Assembly (NCBI GenBank): GCA_031772625.1
Contig: CM062814.1
Span: forward strand, 366,207,750 to 366,271,749
From: Pinus tabuliformis
Lineage: Eukaryota > Streptophyta > Pinopsida > Pinales > Pinaceae
DNA: 64,000 bases
Reading direction: 5' to 3'
Part shown: one piece after another, positions 1 through 12,200 of the stretch
How positions within the stretch are numbered: the stretch's first letter is position 1
How the letters are laid out: each line of letters starts with the position of its first letter
Made by a program: the position numbers and the translations under genes
The notes under the pieces: generated by a model
The model's database searches: none
What the model was told of the DNA's origin: nothing
Seen by the model: the letters and a program-made list of their open reading frames with translations, nothing else

Positions 1-686
1 AGTCGAGTGTTGGAAGCAAAAGTATAGAGTAAGAAATCTTTGTTGAACTTTGAGCTGTAAAGTGCTAGTGTCTCTTCTATTTCTTGCTTGATATGGGTGA
101 ACACATCATTTTCCTTCTTTCCTCAACTATAAACTACATCCTTCTTGATCATCTCCTTAATGGGTTTAACAATCTACTCATAATCAAAGATGAACTTTCT
201 AAGGAAGTTTATCTTCCCTAAGAAACATTACATGGATTTCTTGTTCATAGGGTGAGGAATCTATGTGATGGTCTGAAATCTGTCCAGATCTACCTTGATC
301 CTACTTTTGGCAATGATGTGTCCAAGAAGGTTACCCTCAAAAACTGCAAATATGCTCTTCTTGGGGTTCAAGGATATCTCGTATTTTTGACATCGCTTGA
401 AAATTTTCTTAAGATGGCGTAGGTGGTCTGACTACTATCTTTAGAAGACTATCACATCATCGAGTTATACCACTATGCTCTGTACAACAAGCCAAAGGAA
501 GGAGATGTCCATTGCATGCTAAAATGTTGCACCTATATTCACCAACCCAAATGGAATTCTACAGATAGCGAATGAAAACCCCACTTTTTACGAAGGTTGT
601 TTTAAGTTTGTTAGGCTTTGCTACCAGAACTTGGTTGTATCGAGAAAAGCTGTCAAGAAAAGAAAACATCTCTGCTCTAGATATTG
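1..686 (-). pseudogene. Element A reverse transcriptase, second part, with start of RNase H region
   Basis: Minus-strand translation starts with SRAEMFSFLDSFSRYNQV, the gypsy RT motif normally seen as FSxLDGFSGYNQ, and goes on through a decayed palm region (around 440-560) to NPKKSIFAVFEGNLLGHII (around 310-370), a thumb-region signature, and then a degenerate stretch typical of the connection to RNase H. Several stops and at least one frameshift interrupt it. Its first part is at 45513-45900. The frame leaves the left edge of the window, so the element's RNase H and integrase are not seen. Confidence 0.8.
682..686. repeat. Target-site duplication of element B, left copy (TATTG)
   Basis: Five bases directly before the TG of the B 3' LTR. 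The partner at 45513-45517 is TACTG, one transition different. Joining the flanks with one copy keeps the RT frame of element A open. Confidence 0.75.
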
Positions 687-2127
687 TGTTGACAATGCTG
701 GACCCACTGTCATGTAAGGGGATCTCTCCAGTAAGAAGTCCCAATTAGACCTCAGACCGTTTGGTGTAGGAGTCCCAACAGTGGGTAGTACAGTAATGCG
801 TTGACCGTGATTTCACATAGAGGCAAGTAAGATAACTTTGTTGGTAGCAAGGGTGTGACAGCTGTAGTGAGCCAAGGAAGGTGCATTAGAGGTTCTAACA
901 CATGGGGCTTGAGATGAGTGTGCCCCTTGGAAACCTGTGATAGAACACAGTTAAGAAGGGAACACACGAGCGAAGATGAATCACAACATGGAAGGCAAGT
1001 TAGCAATAAATCCAACGTGATGGTTAAACCAACAACACATTTCAGAAAGATTCATACATACATACATAGATAGCTATACATGCATGTGTAAGCAAATCAA
1101 TACATATATCATTTAGAGTAAACCAGACAGCATAGAATACAATAAAACATATGCATGAAACATGTTGGCTCTTGTTATATTAAGAAGTGTAAGTTCTAGT
1201 CATACAATACATCCATGTCCAACCACCACTTTTGATAGCGGAACATTATAGCCACAACCGCCTTCTCCTCCAAAGATATGTACTAGCTCTGCACAGTGGA
1301 GAAGCCAAGGCTCGTTACAATAATGTCCAAGCTCTCCCCGAGATAGCCTTATCGGAAGCTTAGCTGACCAAAATCCTTTATAATTAGTTATGAGGTTCTA
1401 TTTATATCAAAAGGTGGGGTGACCGTTGACATTCCCCTCTGGGATAGTTCATTTACCCTCATGACTCTTCGTCTACTCTATGACTGTTACATCCAACTAT
1501 CGACACTTGACATGACGTTACATTACGATGCGCATGTGCTCATGTGAGACAAAATGGCTTGATCAAGCCATGCAAGACATCACTGACACTCGGTCCATTA
1601 TGGTGAGACCAACTCTTTGACATGCTTGTGATGGTGAAGGTGGTGAGTTGATGCCAAGCTTGGTGGTCTGTGATGGTGTGCATCCACTCCATGGTGACAT
1701 CTTACTGAAGCGAACTCTTGCCTCCATTGCATCTGGCTTTAGTGGCGTGGCTCCTCCATCCAACTCATCTGCTAACATGTGCATGGTCTTCTTGGGTGTA
1801 GGTGAAATGGAAACACACTGATGCATAGTGTCCGTGTTGATCTTCTAGTGTGTGCTGGTGATCATGCACATCAACTGTCAACTACTTTCTTAGCTCCAGT
1901 CAGACTTGCTTCTTGTCTTTGCCTTGGTATTTGTGCCGAATGGGTGGGATCGCATGCCTGCACACAATGACATGCATGCTGCTGCATTCCCTTGCATGCA
2001 ATCATCAACACTACTCTCCTTGTCTGCTCCATGCCAGCTACTGGGATGGATCTATAAATTGTACAGGTGCAGTTTCATCTGTGAGTTCAAGTTGCACCCC
2101 TTGTAGTTCATGTTACTACTGCAACTC
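687..2127 (-). repeat. Element B 3' LTR, outer part
   Basis: Begins TGTTGACAATG and matches 42049 to about 43470 base for base apart from scattered substitutions (for example the stretch with GAGGCAAGTAAGATAAC near 820 and near 42180). Ends where element C is inserted. Short ORFs here are not conserved between the two LTRs and are treated as chance. Confidence 0.85.
2123..2127. repeat. Target-site duplication of element C, left copy (AACTC)
   Basis: Identical to 18068-18072. The undisturbed target in the other B LTR near 43477 reads GTAACTCATTTGC, which confirms that the five bases were duplicated on insertion. Confidence 0.85.
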
Positions 2128-3802
2128 TGTCGAGTCATAAAAAGGGTATTTTTCACCTCTATTTACCCCACATTAACTTATCAATCCAGGAACAATATTT
2201 TATCTCAAAGAGTGTACTCAGTTTGAGGAGGTCATTTGTTAGAGTAATGCTAGTAGTACAGTGCTCAAAATACAAGAGTAAACAGATACTTAAAACCAGA
2301 TCTACTTATAGCAAAACACTTTAAGACTTAAATCATTCATTTAGAAAACCAAGTAAATTATCAGTCAAGGGTATAGTAACAATAACTCATCCCTCTGTAA
2401 ACTGATGTAATCTGAAGATAATCAAGGAATAGATCATCAACCTGGGAACTAGACAACAAATGTCAACGCTCACTACAGTTTTAGATCATTCAATGCAATG
2501 ACAATGCCAATAACAGGAAATGGAACAGAAACTATAATTGAAACATCAACTAGGAAATGGAATAGCAAATAGTTCTTATAAACAGTGAAACCATATTCGA
2601 AGGAGATACAAGCAGCAATCATATCCTACAGAAATCAGATAGCAATCCTTACTCTAAGAATAAATTGGACAGGAAATGGGAATAGAACGACAACTGATTA
2701 GCAATGAAATATAGAACAACACTTAGAGCCAATTGTGAATGTACAGTAAACCGAAATAAATAACACACACAACACTCCTTGATATTGAGAGAAACGATAA
2801 TCTAACTCCGATACCACAAATATTAATCTCAGTTACAAAGAATAACGATTTCAATTCATAATGGAACAACAATGTCAATTGAACAAAAATCGTGATTAAG
2901 TATAAACCATAGATGAATACAGTAATACCAACTTAAGAATGTTACAGCCCGGTTACTCTATAATTGAACAACAATAGCATTCTGTAAGGAATAGTAATGT
3001 TACATCAATGACTAAAGGAACAACAGTGCATTACAAGGTCAAAATGAACAATACGACATTCCTGTCACAGAGAACGATATTGTAAATATAACACAGCCAT
3101 TATATAAAATAACAAAACACATCAGATTACGGAACAATGCTAATAATGAAAACCACGCACGAATTAAAGATAATGGTATAGGAGCAAGTGTTCCACCAGG
3201 GCCGGGCCCTTAGCCTCCAGGGATACACCGCTTGAGATTATTCCAGGATCAAAGATGGAACAACAAACAAATTTATATTAAAGCATCTAAGCAGAGTTAT
3301 AGTGGATCACTTCTCAACGAGAGTCGATGATCAAAGTTTTAAATACAAAGAGAAATTACATAAGAATAACAACAGGTCCCCCCAGGCTAGCAGTTATGCC
3401 CCTTTTTATAACAGCTGAGCGGAGATATCAATGATGCAAAAATAGTCACCAAACTGTTAATTCCAATCATCCCTTTGTTCTCTTGCGCCGATTCGATATC
3501 TCCTTTTCCTTTCCTTGGCTGATACGCTTCAATTTGGATCACCTTGTCTGCATATGGTTTCCTGCCACAGGGACAGCAGTTAACTTTGCACTGTCTTTTT
3601 CTTTGGGACGACAATCTTTCGTTTTTCCATTTTTATGAATAAGAAAATGGCGATTATTAGTTGTTTTGTGTTACATACAAATCTCATAGATTTTGCCATA
3701 ATTTCTTATTATTTACCTAGTTCATGATGCAAAGGGATTATGAGTTTTTAAAGAAAAGATGACAAAATAATCAATAACACATACCTTCTTCAGTACTCCA
3801 GA
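2128..3802 (-). repeat. Element C 3' LTR (left)
   Basis: 1675 bp, starts TGTCGAGTCAT and ends CTCCAGA (CTCCACA in the other copy). Aligns over its whole length with 16381-18067; the length difference is largely a 12-base indel near 3448/17706. The ORF near 3387-3614 is repeated in the other LTR and is probably chance. Confidence 0.9.
3401..3410 (-). promoter_or_regulatory. TATA box of element C 3' LTR
   Basis: Minus strand reads TATAAAAAGG; the same sequence is kept at 17654-17663 in the other LTR. In the 5' LTR it would place the start of transcription about 30 bases further along the minus strand. Confidence 0.6.
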
Positions 3803-3815
3803 CACCCCCCTACTT
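3803..3815 (-). other. Polypurine tract of element C
   Basis: Minus strand reads AAGTAGGGGGGTG directly before the 3' LTR, the expected place for plus-strand DNA priming. Similar G-rich tracts precede the 3' LTRs of elements E and G. Confidence 0.8.
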
Positions 3816-3856
3816 ACCCTTTTTCATGCTGTCATGAAAGCATTGTAGTTGACATG

Positions 3857-6739
3857 TCAGGCAGTGAGAGAGTAAGCCAGAGATGGGATCTCATGTGGTG
3901 GTCTACAACCATGATGCCTAACTAAGTGTTCAAAAAGATGGCATGTTTGACCATCACGCATCTCATACGCGGCTTGGTACCCAGGTGCAGGGTGCCAAAT
4001 AATCGGACTCCTGAACCTATATCCTAACCAAGATGGCCCTGCCCTCAAGATAAGTTCACCATAGAGGCTCAAGCGATCAATGGCTAACTTAAAGTTTTCA
4101 TAATTAAATGGTTCCCTGAGTTGGATATTCAGATTAGAGGTCTGATATCAAAATTTAGCAGCTGCAATGGCAAGGTCCTTGATGGTAAAGAAGTGTTCTA
4201 TCCCTTTCTAATTGATTGCTATATGAATGGGTCCTAATGCTTCAATCACGCCTGGAGTCCTCATGAGATTCCTATGTTTATTCCACAACTGTAATGGATC
4301 TCTAGGCTCAGCTCTTACCCATAAGTCTAATCTGTTTTCTTGTCTTTGGAAGGCATTATAGGCTTTAAGCCATTTGATTTGATTAACTCCAAATGAAACA
4401 AATGCCTGCAGTTGGATATCCCCAACGAAAGGGTCGGGGTTCTGCTCTGTCTCTTGATCTAACACGAGGTTATGCAGATAGAATTCACACAATAATCTTT
4501 GAACCTTTACTCCATAGTGCTTACAACAATTTATAAAATCATCAATAGTATTAATTTGTATAGGGGCTCCTGCTTTGACAGCCTTAATTTTCAATTGCAA
4601 ATATCATTCCATTAAAAACAAGGCATAATTCTTAGCAGGGGCTCTACATGCTAGGACATCAGTGTACAAAGAGCATAAGGTATCCATCTGCTTGATAACT
4701 ACATCTAACCTATGAGTTACCTTTGCAACTTTCTCTTCTTCCTTTCGCCATCCTTCAAAAGCCTGGCTTTCGGATAAATTGACATTCCTTAGCTGTTGTT
4801 GTAATTCTTCATACTTTTCTCGAGAAACCGTTTGTTCTGTGAGTTTTTCTACTGCTTGTTGAGCTTGCATCAAACCCTCTCGTAGGGTTACTATCCTTGG
4901 ATCACTATCCCACGTAGTAGTGGCAAGTGGAAGATTTACTTGAATCTTCTTATTGCGTCACCTCGTGTTTATGGTTTGCATTCCTTCAGAGGACTGTGCC
5001 TCTGTCTGAACTTCTTTGTCATAGGCCGATATATCATCTGTTTGCACTTCAACATGGGCAACAGTTGAATGTTGTTCCTTTTGTTTTTGAATGGCAGTCT
5101 GCACTTCAATAGGGCTTTGAATGGCAGACTGCTCTTCAACAGGGTTTTGAATAGCAGACTGCTCCTCAACAGGGTTTTGAACAGCAGGCTGGACGTGAGT
5201 CCTCCAAACCTTTTTCTTGGGGGGTCACACCAGGGTGGTTGCATGTCTTACCCCTGAAGTCCCTTTTGCTCTCTTTCTCATTTTCAAAACCCTAATTTGT
5301 TGTCGAAGTCATGCTATCACATTCAACAATCTTTGTTGTTCTTTTCATAGTCTTTTAATTTCTTCTGTTTTCTTAGAAAGAACAGTTGTCTGTTTACTTA
5401 GGCCTAGACTGTCACCTTGGCCAATTCCCTAGTTTTCTTCTTGGGGTGCTCCTTCGTTGTTCTGTTTGGGCTGCTCAGGAGTAAAAACCCTAGCCAGTTC
5501 TGTTATTTCCTGGGTGAATTCTTTTTCCACCCCTTCTTCTTCCTGGAATTCTTCCGGTGTAGTCTAGCTAGGAACAAGTTATTCCTCTTCTGTATCACTT
5601 TTCTCTCGTGTCATACTTTTATCATGAACAGGATGATTCTCTTCTTCTACTTCCTCATTATGTAATTCTTCAGGTGCATTTTTGTCCTGAGCAGAATGCT
5701 CTTTTGGTTCTTCTTCAATATGGAGGCCTAGTGGGTTGAGAGGTTGGGCATATTCGCCTATATTGGCCAGAATTTGGGCCAATTCGTCCTCTTGCAATGG
5801 ATTTTGGAATGGGCTCTCTTTGCGTTGCTCTGTCTCTTCCTCCTCCTTCCCAGGCTGCTCAGTATCTTCCTTCATTTCTCCTTCCTCATTTCCTTCCAAT
5901 CCTTTCTCATTCTCTTCTCCTTCCAATTGCGGGGGTTGCTCATCCACTGAATCGTCTATCTCTATTGGTTGGATAGTATTATCTTGGGAATTTTCCAGCC
6001 TCCCTCCAATCCGTGCCAGTCTGACTGATTTCCTCTGTTTCAATGGTCTATTTGGTGTACTGGTAGCATTCTTATGTTTTGGGGCTGGCATAGTAAGTTC
6101 CCCATCTATCATGGCAATTAGCTCTTCCCAACTGCTCAGTTGCTGAGCAAGATTGTGGCTAACTATTAGCCGTATCAACCCATGGTGACTTACTACCGAT
6201 TATACATGTTGCGATTTTTTCATACTTTCGGAAACATCATGAAGTAATGAATTTAAAAATGTAGGCAAGTTCATAGAGCATTTCTGTTGTAATATGGCTA
6301 ATAGTTTAAGGTTTCGTGGTCTTACCACATCTTTCCTGCCTTCACAGGTGATATAGCTCTGGATGATCTTTGCCAATTCTGCCCACGGCTGCCCCAATGC
6401 TGCTGGTAGGACTCCCTTTCCTCTAACTATCAGGTTCTGACCTTCATTCTGGAAGATTTTTATGATCCTTCGTAGTCTCCCCTTCTTTAGAGTCCACACA
6501 GGTCCAATGGCTGGCAGTCCCGAGACCTCTGCAATTATGTCATCAATGACTGCTATGTGTCTCCGCCTTATTGTGGAGTGATATTCTTGCAAGTTCTGCA
6601 AGAATTCTATTGCTATGGTCTTGTTGGATTCCTGTAAACGATTAAGATAAACTAGCCATCCTGCCCTTGCTAGGATTTCCTGTGCAGCATCAGAAACTGT
6701 CAATACCTTTGGTTATCTCAGAATTGATCTTCCTCCCAT
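3857..6739 (-). pseudogene. Element C third ORF (aORF), decayed
   Basis: One minus-strand frame of about 960 codons broken by roughly a dozen stops. Residues about 1-190 form an N-terminal domain (conserved bits IEFLQNLQEY, AEVSGLP, HHGLIRLIV) resembling the plant Athila/'putative plant transposon protein' domain. A basic stretch near KHKNATSTPNRPLKQRKS, a long acidic linker and a 10-residue repeat (SAIQNPVEEQ, about three units near 5100-5200) follow, then a coiled coil (4604-4873) and a C-terminal domain with LLCEFYLHN, GDIQLQAF, LWVRAEP and WLGYRFRSPIIW. The same order recurs in E and G. Start ATG at 6737-6739 is chosen because it aligns with the start in E and lies just after a splice-acceptor-like site. 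Function unknown; env-like or gag-accessory roles are both possible. Confidence 0.75.
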
Positions 6740-6775
6740 GCTTTATCTCACTGTAAAAATGTAGAGACAACAATG
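6740..6775 (-). promoter_or_regulatory. Splice-acceptor-like site upstream of the element C third ORF
   Basis: Minus strand reads a pyrimidine-rich run ending TCTACATTTTTACAG (AG at 6751-6752), 12 bases before the ATG at 6739. Env-like ORFs of plant retroelements are thought to be made from spliced RNA, so this is a reasonable acceptor, but no transcript evidence is available here. Confidence 0.45.
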
Positions 6776-9440
6776 GAACAACAGTTTGTTCAAACTGTTA
6801 GAAATACGGAGAAAATAATGAAACAGTAGGGCTTGTTCAAATCTTGAGTCACTTACTAATTGCTACAGAGCATAATATGGAAATGGCTTAGGAATAGCAA
6901 GCCATGCAAATTGAAAAACAATATACCATTGAGCCTTGCTATTTCCAAGTAAACAATTTTTTGAATAACAGTCTAACACGTATACCAGCAAATTATGAGG
7001 TCTCCTACCTCCCCCCTGTAATGTGATAAGCTGTCCTTGGCCATCAAATGAGGGAGCGGTGTGCCAAATTGCCATAGTACAGAGTCATAAAGGAACAACG
7101 TATGCTGAAATGCCATGTTTTACAAAAGGATAATATTGCCGAAATCGAGGTGTATAGTAGGATCGCTTAACAAATAAGATGCGAGGCTGGGAGGATAGGA
7201 CAGCTGACGTTCACAAAAAGTCCGATGCGGTCATTATCAACTTTTTCCATCATGATTGGCTGTAATAGATTTTCATGTGCTTAATGGTTCGGGGAAATGA
7301 TATACATAATCTTATGTGACATATTACAAAGGTATAAGCAGGGAAAATTTTAAGAAGCCCCCCTAAATTTACATGTATAATAAATGGGCGAATCTCCATG
7401 GTATGTAGGAAAAATGGAAGGCGATTTTATCAATAATATGATATGTATATATAATTTTTTGGCGAATCTCTCACCAGGCATGGCGAATATTTTACTCAAT
7501 TATAAAATCTTGTGTTTATTGAATACACAAATGAAATCATTGCATTTCTTTAAAATATCTTTTGAAATTAAAATTACTAATATTTGATACCTTTCTGGGG
7601 TTAGTAGATCCAGAGTAAAGATGGATCTATGCTGGTTTAATTCCCCCATTTGAATAGGCTACATTCCAGGTGAATACCATGGGTCAATACCATGTGCCAT
7701 TTTGGTGAATACCATGGGTCAATACCATGTGCCATTTTTATTTTTATTAATACTAATATTAGGGTTAATAATGTTTTTTTTCATGGTATTAATAACAATC
7801 TAGTCCATGGTATTTGTCACATAGTATTTTGCCCATAGGTTTCACCTAAATATAACGCATTTTTTGAGTGTTCGTAAATATAAAGTGACTTATGGAGTAA
7901 ATATAAAAAAATGTTTCATTTGTTTACCATACCTCTCGTTTATTTATATTTTTATTAACTTACTATACCTCTTTTACAAATATGGTATTTGGCCCATAGG
8001 ATTCACTTAAATAAAACCTCTTTCTTGAGCCTTCATAAATAGAACGAGGCTTATGGACTAAATATAAAAAGAGGTTTTATTTATTTACCATGCGTCTAGT
8101 TTATTTATATTTTGATTTATTTACCATACCTTTTGAGTAAGTATAAAAAAACATTTTATTTATTTACCATACTTCCACTTTACTTATATTTTTATTTGTT
8201 TACACTCTTGCATGTATATAAGGTGACTTATGGAGTAAATATACAAATTTTTTTATTTATTTACCATACTTCTCATTTATTTATATTTTTATTAATTTAC
8301 CATACCTCTTTTATAAATATGGTATTTGGGCCTTTGGCCCATAGGATTCACTTAAATAAAACCTATTCTTGAAAATGGGCGAATGGATTCACTTAAATAA
8401 ACCCTATTCTTGAAAATGGGCGAATGGAAGGTTGTAACTCCTAATTTCAAGGGCTAAATTTACCTTTTTTACCCTCTCCCTTAAAATAAGGTGGGCTATT
8501 TGAGGTGATTTGTAAAAGTGTACTATGATACAAAATAATCGCCCACTAAAAATTTAAAACCCCTTAATTTCGCCAAAGGGCGAACATTCGCCCCTAAAAT
8601 CACCCCTAGGTATAGGACAAAGAAGGGTGTTGATGATTACTACTGGTGTATAAGGAATGTGACTTCAATACCATTAATAGAGCTCTGCTGCCAACAAGTG
8701 TCCATAACCTTGACAGAGTTTCTTGTTTCACCCATGGAACCATGATCCTTTGTGTATGCTTAGGAAGTGCTGTGCAATGTCAAAATGGAGGCCATTATGC
8801 TGGCTTGGTAACTAGTTAAACCATAATGCCATTCACCAGGAAGGAGTGAAAGGTGGGCAGGCCAGCTCGTGATGAGACCTCCTATTCCAAGGAATCTTTA
8901 TTTTTTTTGATGTGCCTCTTGGATCATATCCCTGGTGTGATGGCCATAGTGGGAATTCCACTTCACTTTCTTCCTTATGATCATGGTAGGTTGGCTCTTG
9001 ATGAGACCCCCTATCCTGCATTTGACAACCCATAAGTTATATAAAAAAATTTCTCTTTTTTTTCTTTTATAAAGTACTTTCCTATGTATACAAAAAGGGT
9101 GGTGCAACACTCCTTAAGAGTAGGAATGGTGGAATAAGTCTTAACATCTAAATAGAAAAATATACCCTTTGTTCTTATTCCTTAATAATGATGAAAGAAG
9201 ATTACGGGAATTTTTTAAAAAACAGCCACCATGATAAAGATAACCAATCATATTAGCATTATTAGGATAATGACAACAAAATTGATGAATAATTGTGTCC
9301 TTTCCTCTTTCCTCTTATCAATTCAAAGCAATTTCTTGTAAAAATAGTGATTTTATATAATTTACTGATTTCAGTATGCTCTAGTTTTGTATCCATTGCA
9401 TAAGTGTATAGTTGTGCTCCAAAAGACTTGAAATTATTAT
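6776..9440. other. Element C spacer: AT-rich, gene-free, with short tandem duplications
   Basis: No supported gene. About 7860-8340 consists of imperfect repeats of TTTATTTACCATAC and TTTATTTATATTTTTATT. A 35-bp unit is duplicated at 7669-7738 (GGTGAATACCATGGGTC core) and a unit of about 40 bp at 8344-8426. The motif GGCGAAT appears near 7387, 7461, 7491, 8379 and 8418 and inverted near 8589. It may be a decayed small element inside C; I found no clear terminal repeats or TSD. Short ORFs are chance. Confidence 0.5.
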
Positions 9441-9494
9441 ATATTAAGAGGAACGACGACTGTCCATTAATGGGAACAGCAAGGAATAAAAGGA

Positions 9495-10165
9495 ATACAA
9501 GAATGTTGTTATTTCAAAAAGGAAGAGCGAAAAAGTACAAGTGTTGCTCCTTTGGAAAAGGAACAGAAGAAAACGGAAGTGTCGTTCCTTTGGAGAAAGA
9601 ACAACAAACCCCAAAAGTGTTATTCCTTTGGAAAGGAACAACAAAAATGAAAGTCCTATTCCTTTGGAAAAGGAACAACAAAAAATGAAAGTGATGTTCC
9701 TTTGGAAAAGGAACAGCAAAAAACACAAGTGTTGTTCCTTTGGAAAAGGAACAACAAAAAATGCAAGTGTCGTTACTTTGGAAAAGGAACAACAAAAACC
9801 AAAATTGTTGTTCCTTTGGAAAAGGAACAGCAAAAAAACGCAAGTGTCATTCCTTTGGAAAAGGAACAACAAAGTGAAAAAGGAATGGCTAATACAAAAA
9901 GTGTTGTTCCTTCGGAAGAGGAACAACAAAACGAAAGTGTTGTTCCTTTGGAAAAGGAATAGCAGAAAAACAAAAGTGCACACAAATGTTGTTCCTTCAG
10001 AAAAGGAACAACAAATAAAACAATGTTGTTCCTTTTGAAAAAGGAACAGCAGAAAAATGCAAGCTATTCTTTTTGAAAGAAAGAAATCAGCAAGATAGTG
10101 AAGGTGTTGTTCCTTCTAAAAGGAACAAGAAAAACAATAGAATGGCTGATTCTTCGAAAAGGAAC
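9495..10165. repeat. Hairpin minisatellite downstream of element C pol
   Basis: About 17 units, spacing mostly 36-40 bp, each with an inverted repeat such as GTTGTTCCTTT / AAAGGAACAAC and a variable purine-rich connector. Because units carry no stops in several frames, long artificial ORFs appear on both strands. It lies between the end of integrase and the third ORF. Tandem repeats between pol and the 3' LTR are known in plant Tat/Ogre elements; the palindromic unit is the unusual point. Confidence 0.85.
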
Positions 10166-10261
10166 AACAAAGTGCAAAAAAAAAAAAAAATATATATTCT
10201 GTACAGAGAATAATTTATTCTAACAAAGCAAAAGAATTATGTACAAAATGTAAGAACAATT

Positions 10262-11500
10262 GAATCACTTTAATGAACCAGAGGTGAGGAAGATTTCTCT
10301 TCCTCCACCAAAATTTGCATGTCGGAGTCTTCGCATAGTTGCTAGTAGAAGGATTCCCGAGTAAGTGGTTTGCAGTATAGTCGAACTCGGTGGTCGTTTC
10401 CCTTGAAGGTATGTCCAGATTCATCAATGGTGATTAGTGTAAGGGTGCCATTATCATGTACCTTCTAGATTTCATATGGCCCCAGCCAACGATTCTGAAG
10501 CTTCCTAGGAAAATCCTGAAACCTGGAATCGTATAAGAGCACCCAATCTCCTTCGCGGAAGACTTTCTTTTTAATGAGAGCGTCATGGAATTTAGCTCGC
10601 TGCTGTTGGAGCAATGTAGTTTGTTGAAGGGAAGAGAGCCTGATCTCATCTAGCTCATTGATTGGCTATAATCTATTAATCTGTGCCTCGTTTAGATATA
10701 GGCCAACTTCTTGTGCTGTTCGTAGTGTTTGGATTTCGAATTCTATGGGAAAAATGGGTTCCTTTTCGAATACCAATTGGTATGTTGAATAGCCAGTAGT
10801 GCTTCTCCATGTTGTTCTATAAGCCCACAAGGCTTCTGGTAATCTTGCAGCCCAATTGCGTCTATGTGACGCAATGGTTTTTGTTAAGATTGCTTCTATT
10901 ATTTTATTGCTTCTTTCTACTTGACCGTTTGCCTGTGGGTGGTATGGAGTAGTAATTTTATGCTGGATATGATATTTTTTTAGTGTTGCAGCAATCTTGT
11001 TACCAGTAAACTGTGGTGCACCATCTGTAATTATATCTCTTGGAAGCTCATATCGCACAAATATATGGAACAGGAACTGTATGACGAAATCCTCTGTAGC
11101 TCTCAGCAATGCCTCTGCTTCAACCCATTTGGTGACATATTTTGTTGCTAACAGAATATATGTTTTCTGGTTCGAGGATGGGTTAATTGGACCTTCAATT
11201 CCCATCGCTCAAATGGTTCAATAACCAGCTGTGGATTCAGGGGCATTTCGTCATACTGACCAGGGCGTCCTGCTCTTTGGCAACTGTCACAAGCTTGAAC
11301 AAACTTCTTTGCATTTTTGAAGATCGTGGGCCAATAATACCCTATTTACAGCACCTTATGTCTAGTTCTCTAATCGGTGAAATGTCTGCCACATGGTCTG
11401 TCGTGACAAGCTTTCAAAATGTCAAAAATTGCATCCTCCTGGACACATCCCCTGATGTGTATATCTACTCCTGTATGGAATAGGTAGCCCCCAATCCAAG
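10262..11500 (-). pseudogene. Element C integrase
   Basis: The zinc-binding HHCC part is near 11290-11450 (ACHDRPCGRHF ... ACDSCQRAG). The core follows at 10666-11205 with IITDGAPQFTG (second catalytic Asp) and GQVERSNK (Glu). The first catalytic Asp, normally in a DFxGP motif, is not visible: that stretch reads WGIEGPINP after a one-base shift. The C-terminal part (GDWVLLYDSRF, LQNRWLGPYEI, near 10450-10560) ends about 10262 with no chromodomain. Stops and shifts make it inactive. Neighbours are RNase H upstream and the hairpin array downstream. Confidence 0.85.
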
Positions 11501-11599
11501 AAAATCGAGCACTTCGCTAGACAATTTGTTTTCATTCATTGGGGGTCAAATGTTTCGGTAATTTTCCTACTGCTAAGTAATTCGCAACATAAGCATACT

Positions 11600-12200
11600 A
11601 GGGTGTTTTAACAGTGATAGCAAACATATGCTCATCTGGAAATTGATCTTCAACTACTACTGCATCCATAGGTTTGGGCATCCATGAGAGAAAGTCAGCT
11701 ACAAGATTTTCTTTCCAGGTGAGTCCTTGATTGTGATATCAAATTCCTACAATAAAATCAGCCATCTGGTTATTATACCATTTGTGATTGGTTTATTTGC
11801 TAAATATTTTATGGCAGAGTGATCTGTATACAAGATAACAGGATATCCAGTAATGTAATGCCTAAACTTATTGACAGCATGTATCACAGCTAGAAATTCC
11901 TTTTCAGTAATAGTATAATTCAATTCAGCAGGGGATAAGTTCTTGCTAATATAATAAATTTCATATGGTTTTGTATCTTCTTCCTGCCCAAGGACTGCTC
12001 CAATAGCTGTATCTAAGGCATCTAATGAAATTTGAAATGGTAGGTCCCAATTTGGACCTCTAAGGACTGGGGCTATTGACATAAGCCTCTTCAGATCCTG
12101 GAAAGCACGGTCACATTTTTCTATCCAAATAAAGTCAACATTACCTGTCAATGCATATAGAGGTGTAGCAATATGCAAAAAATGTTCTATAAATCTACTA
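11600..12200 (-). pseudogene. Element C RNase H
   Basis: Open from 12178 to 11747: TPLYALTGNVDFIW, ISLDALDTAIGAVLGQ, YISKNLSPAELNYT, EKEFLAVIHAVNKFRHYI, LYTDHSAIKYL. This is the gypsy RNase H that degrades RNA in the RNA-DNA hybrid during reverse transcription. Frame differs from the RT and integrase pieces around it. Confidence 0.85.

Noticed and set aside
1563..2140. ORFs in the B LTR (also 43180-43916, 44253-44802)
   Set aside because: The two LTR copies do not keep the same frames, so these are chance ORFs.
3387..3614. 75-residue ORF shared by both C LTRs (also 17640-17879)
   Set aside because: Present twice only because the LTR is duplicated; overlaps the TATA/transcript-start region and has no known motif.
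9404..10038. Long overlapping ORFs on both strands (lysine/glutamine-rich on plus, phenylalanine-rich on minus)
   Set aside because: They are produced by a hairpin minisatellite without stop codons in several frames; no protein motif.
9495..10165. CRISPR-like regular repeats
   Set aside because: Connectors are short, similar to each other and not unique spacers; the unit is palindromic and lies inside a plant retrotransposon.
11090..11180. Loss of the first integrase Asp at ATKY (AT-Asp-Y in relatives)
   Set aside because: That position is not the catalytic Asp, which lies earlier in the DFxGP motif; the comment was moved to that site.
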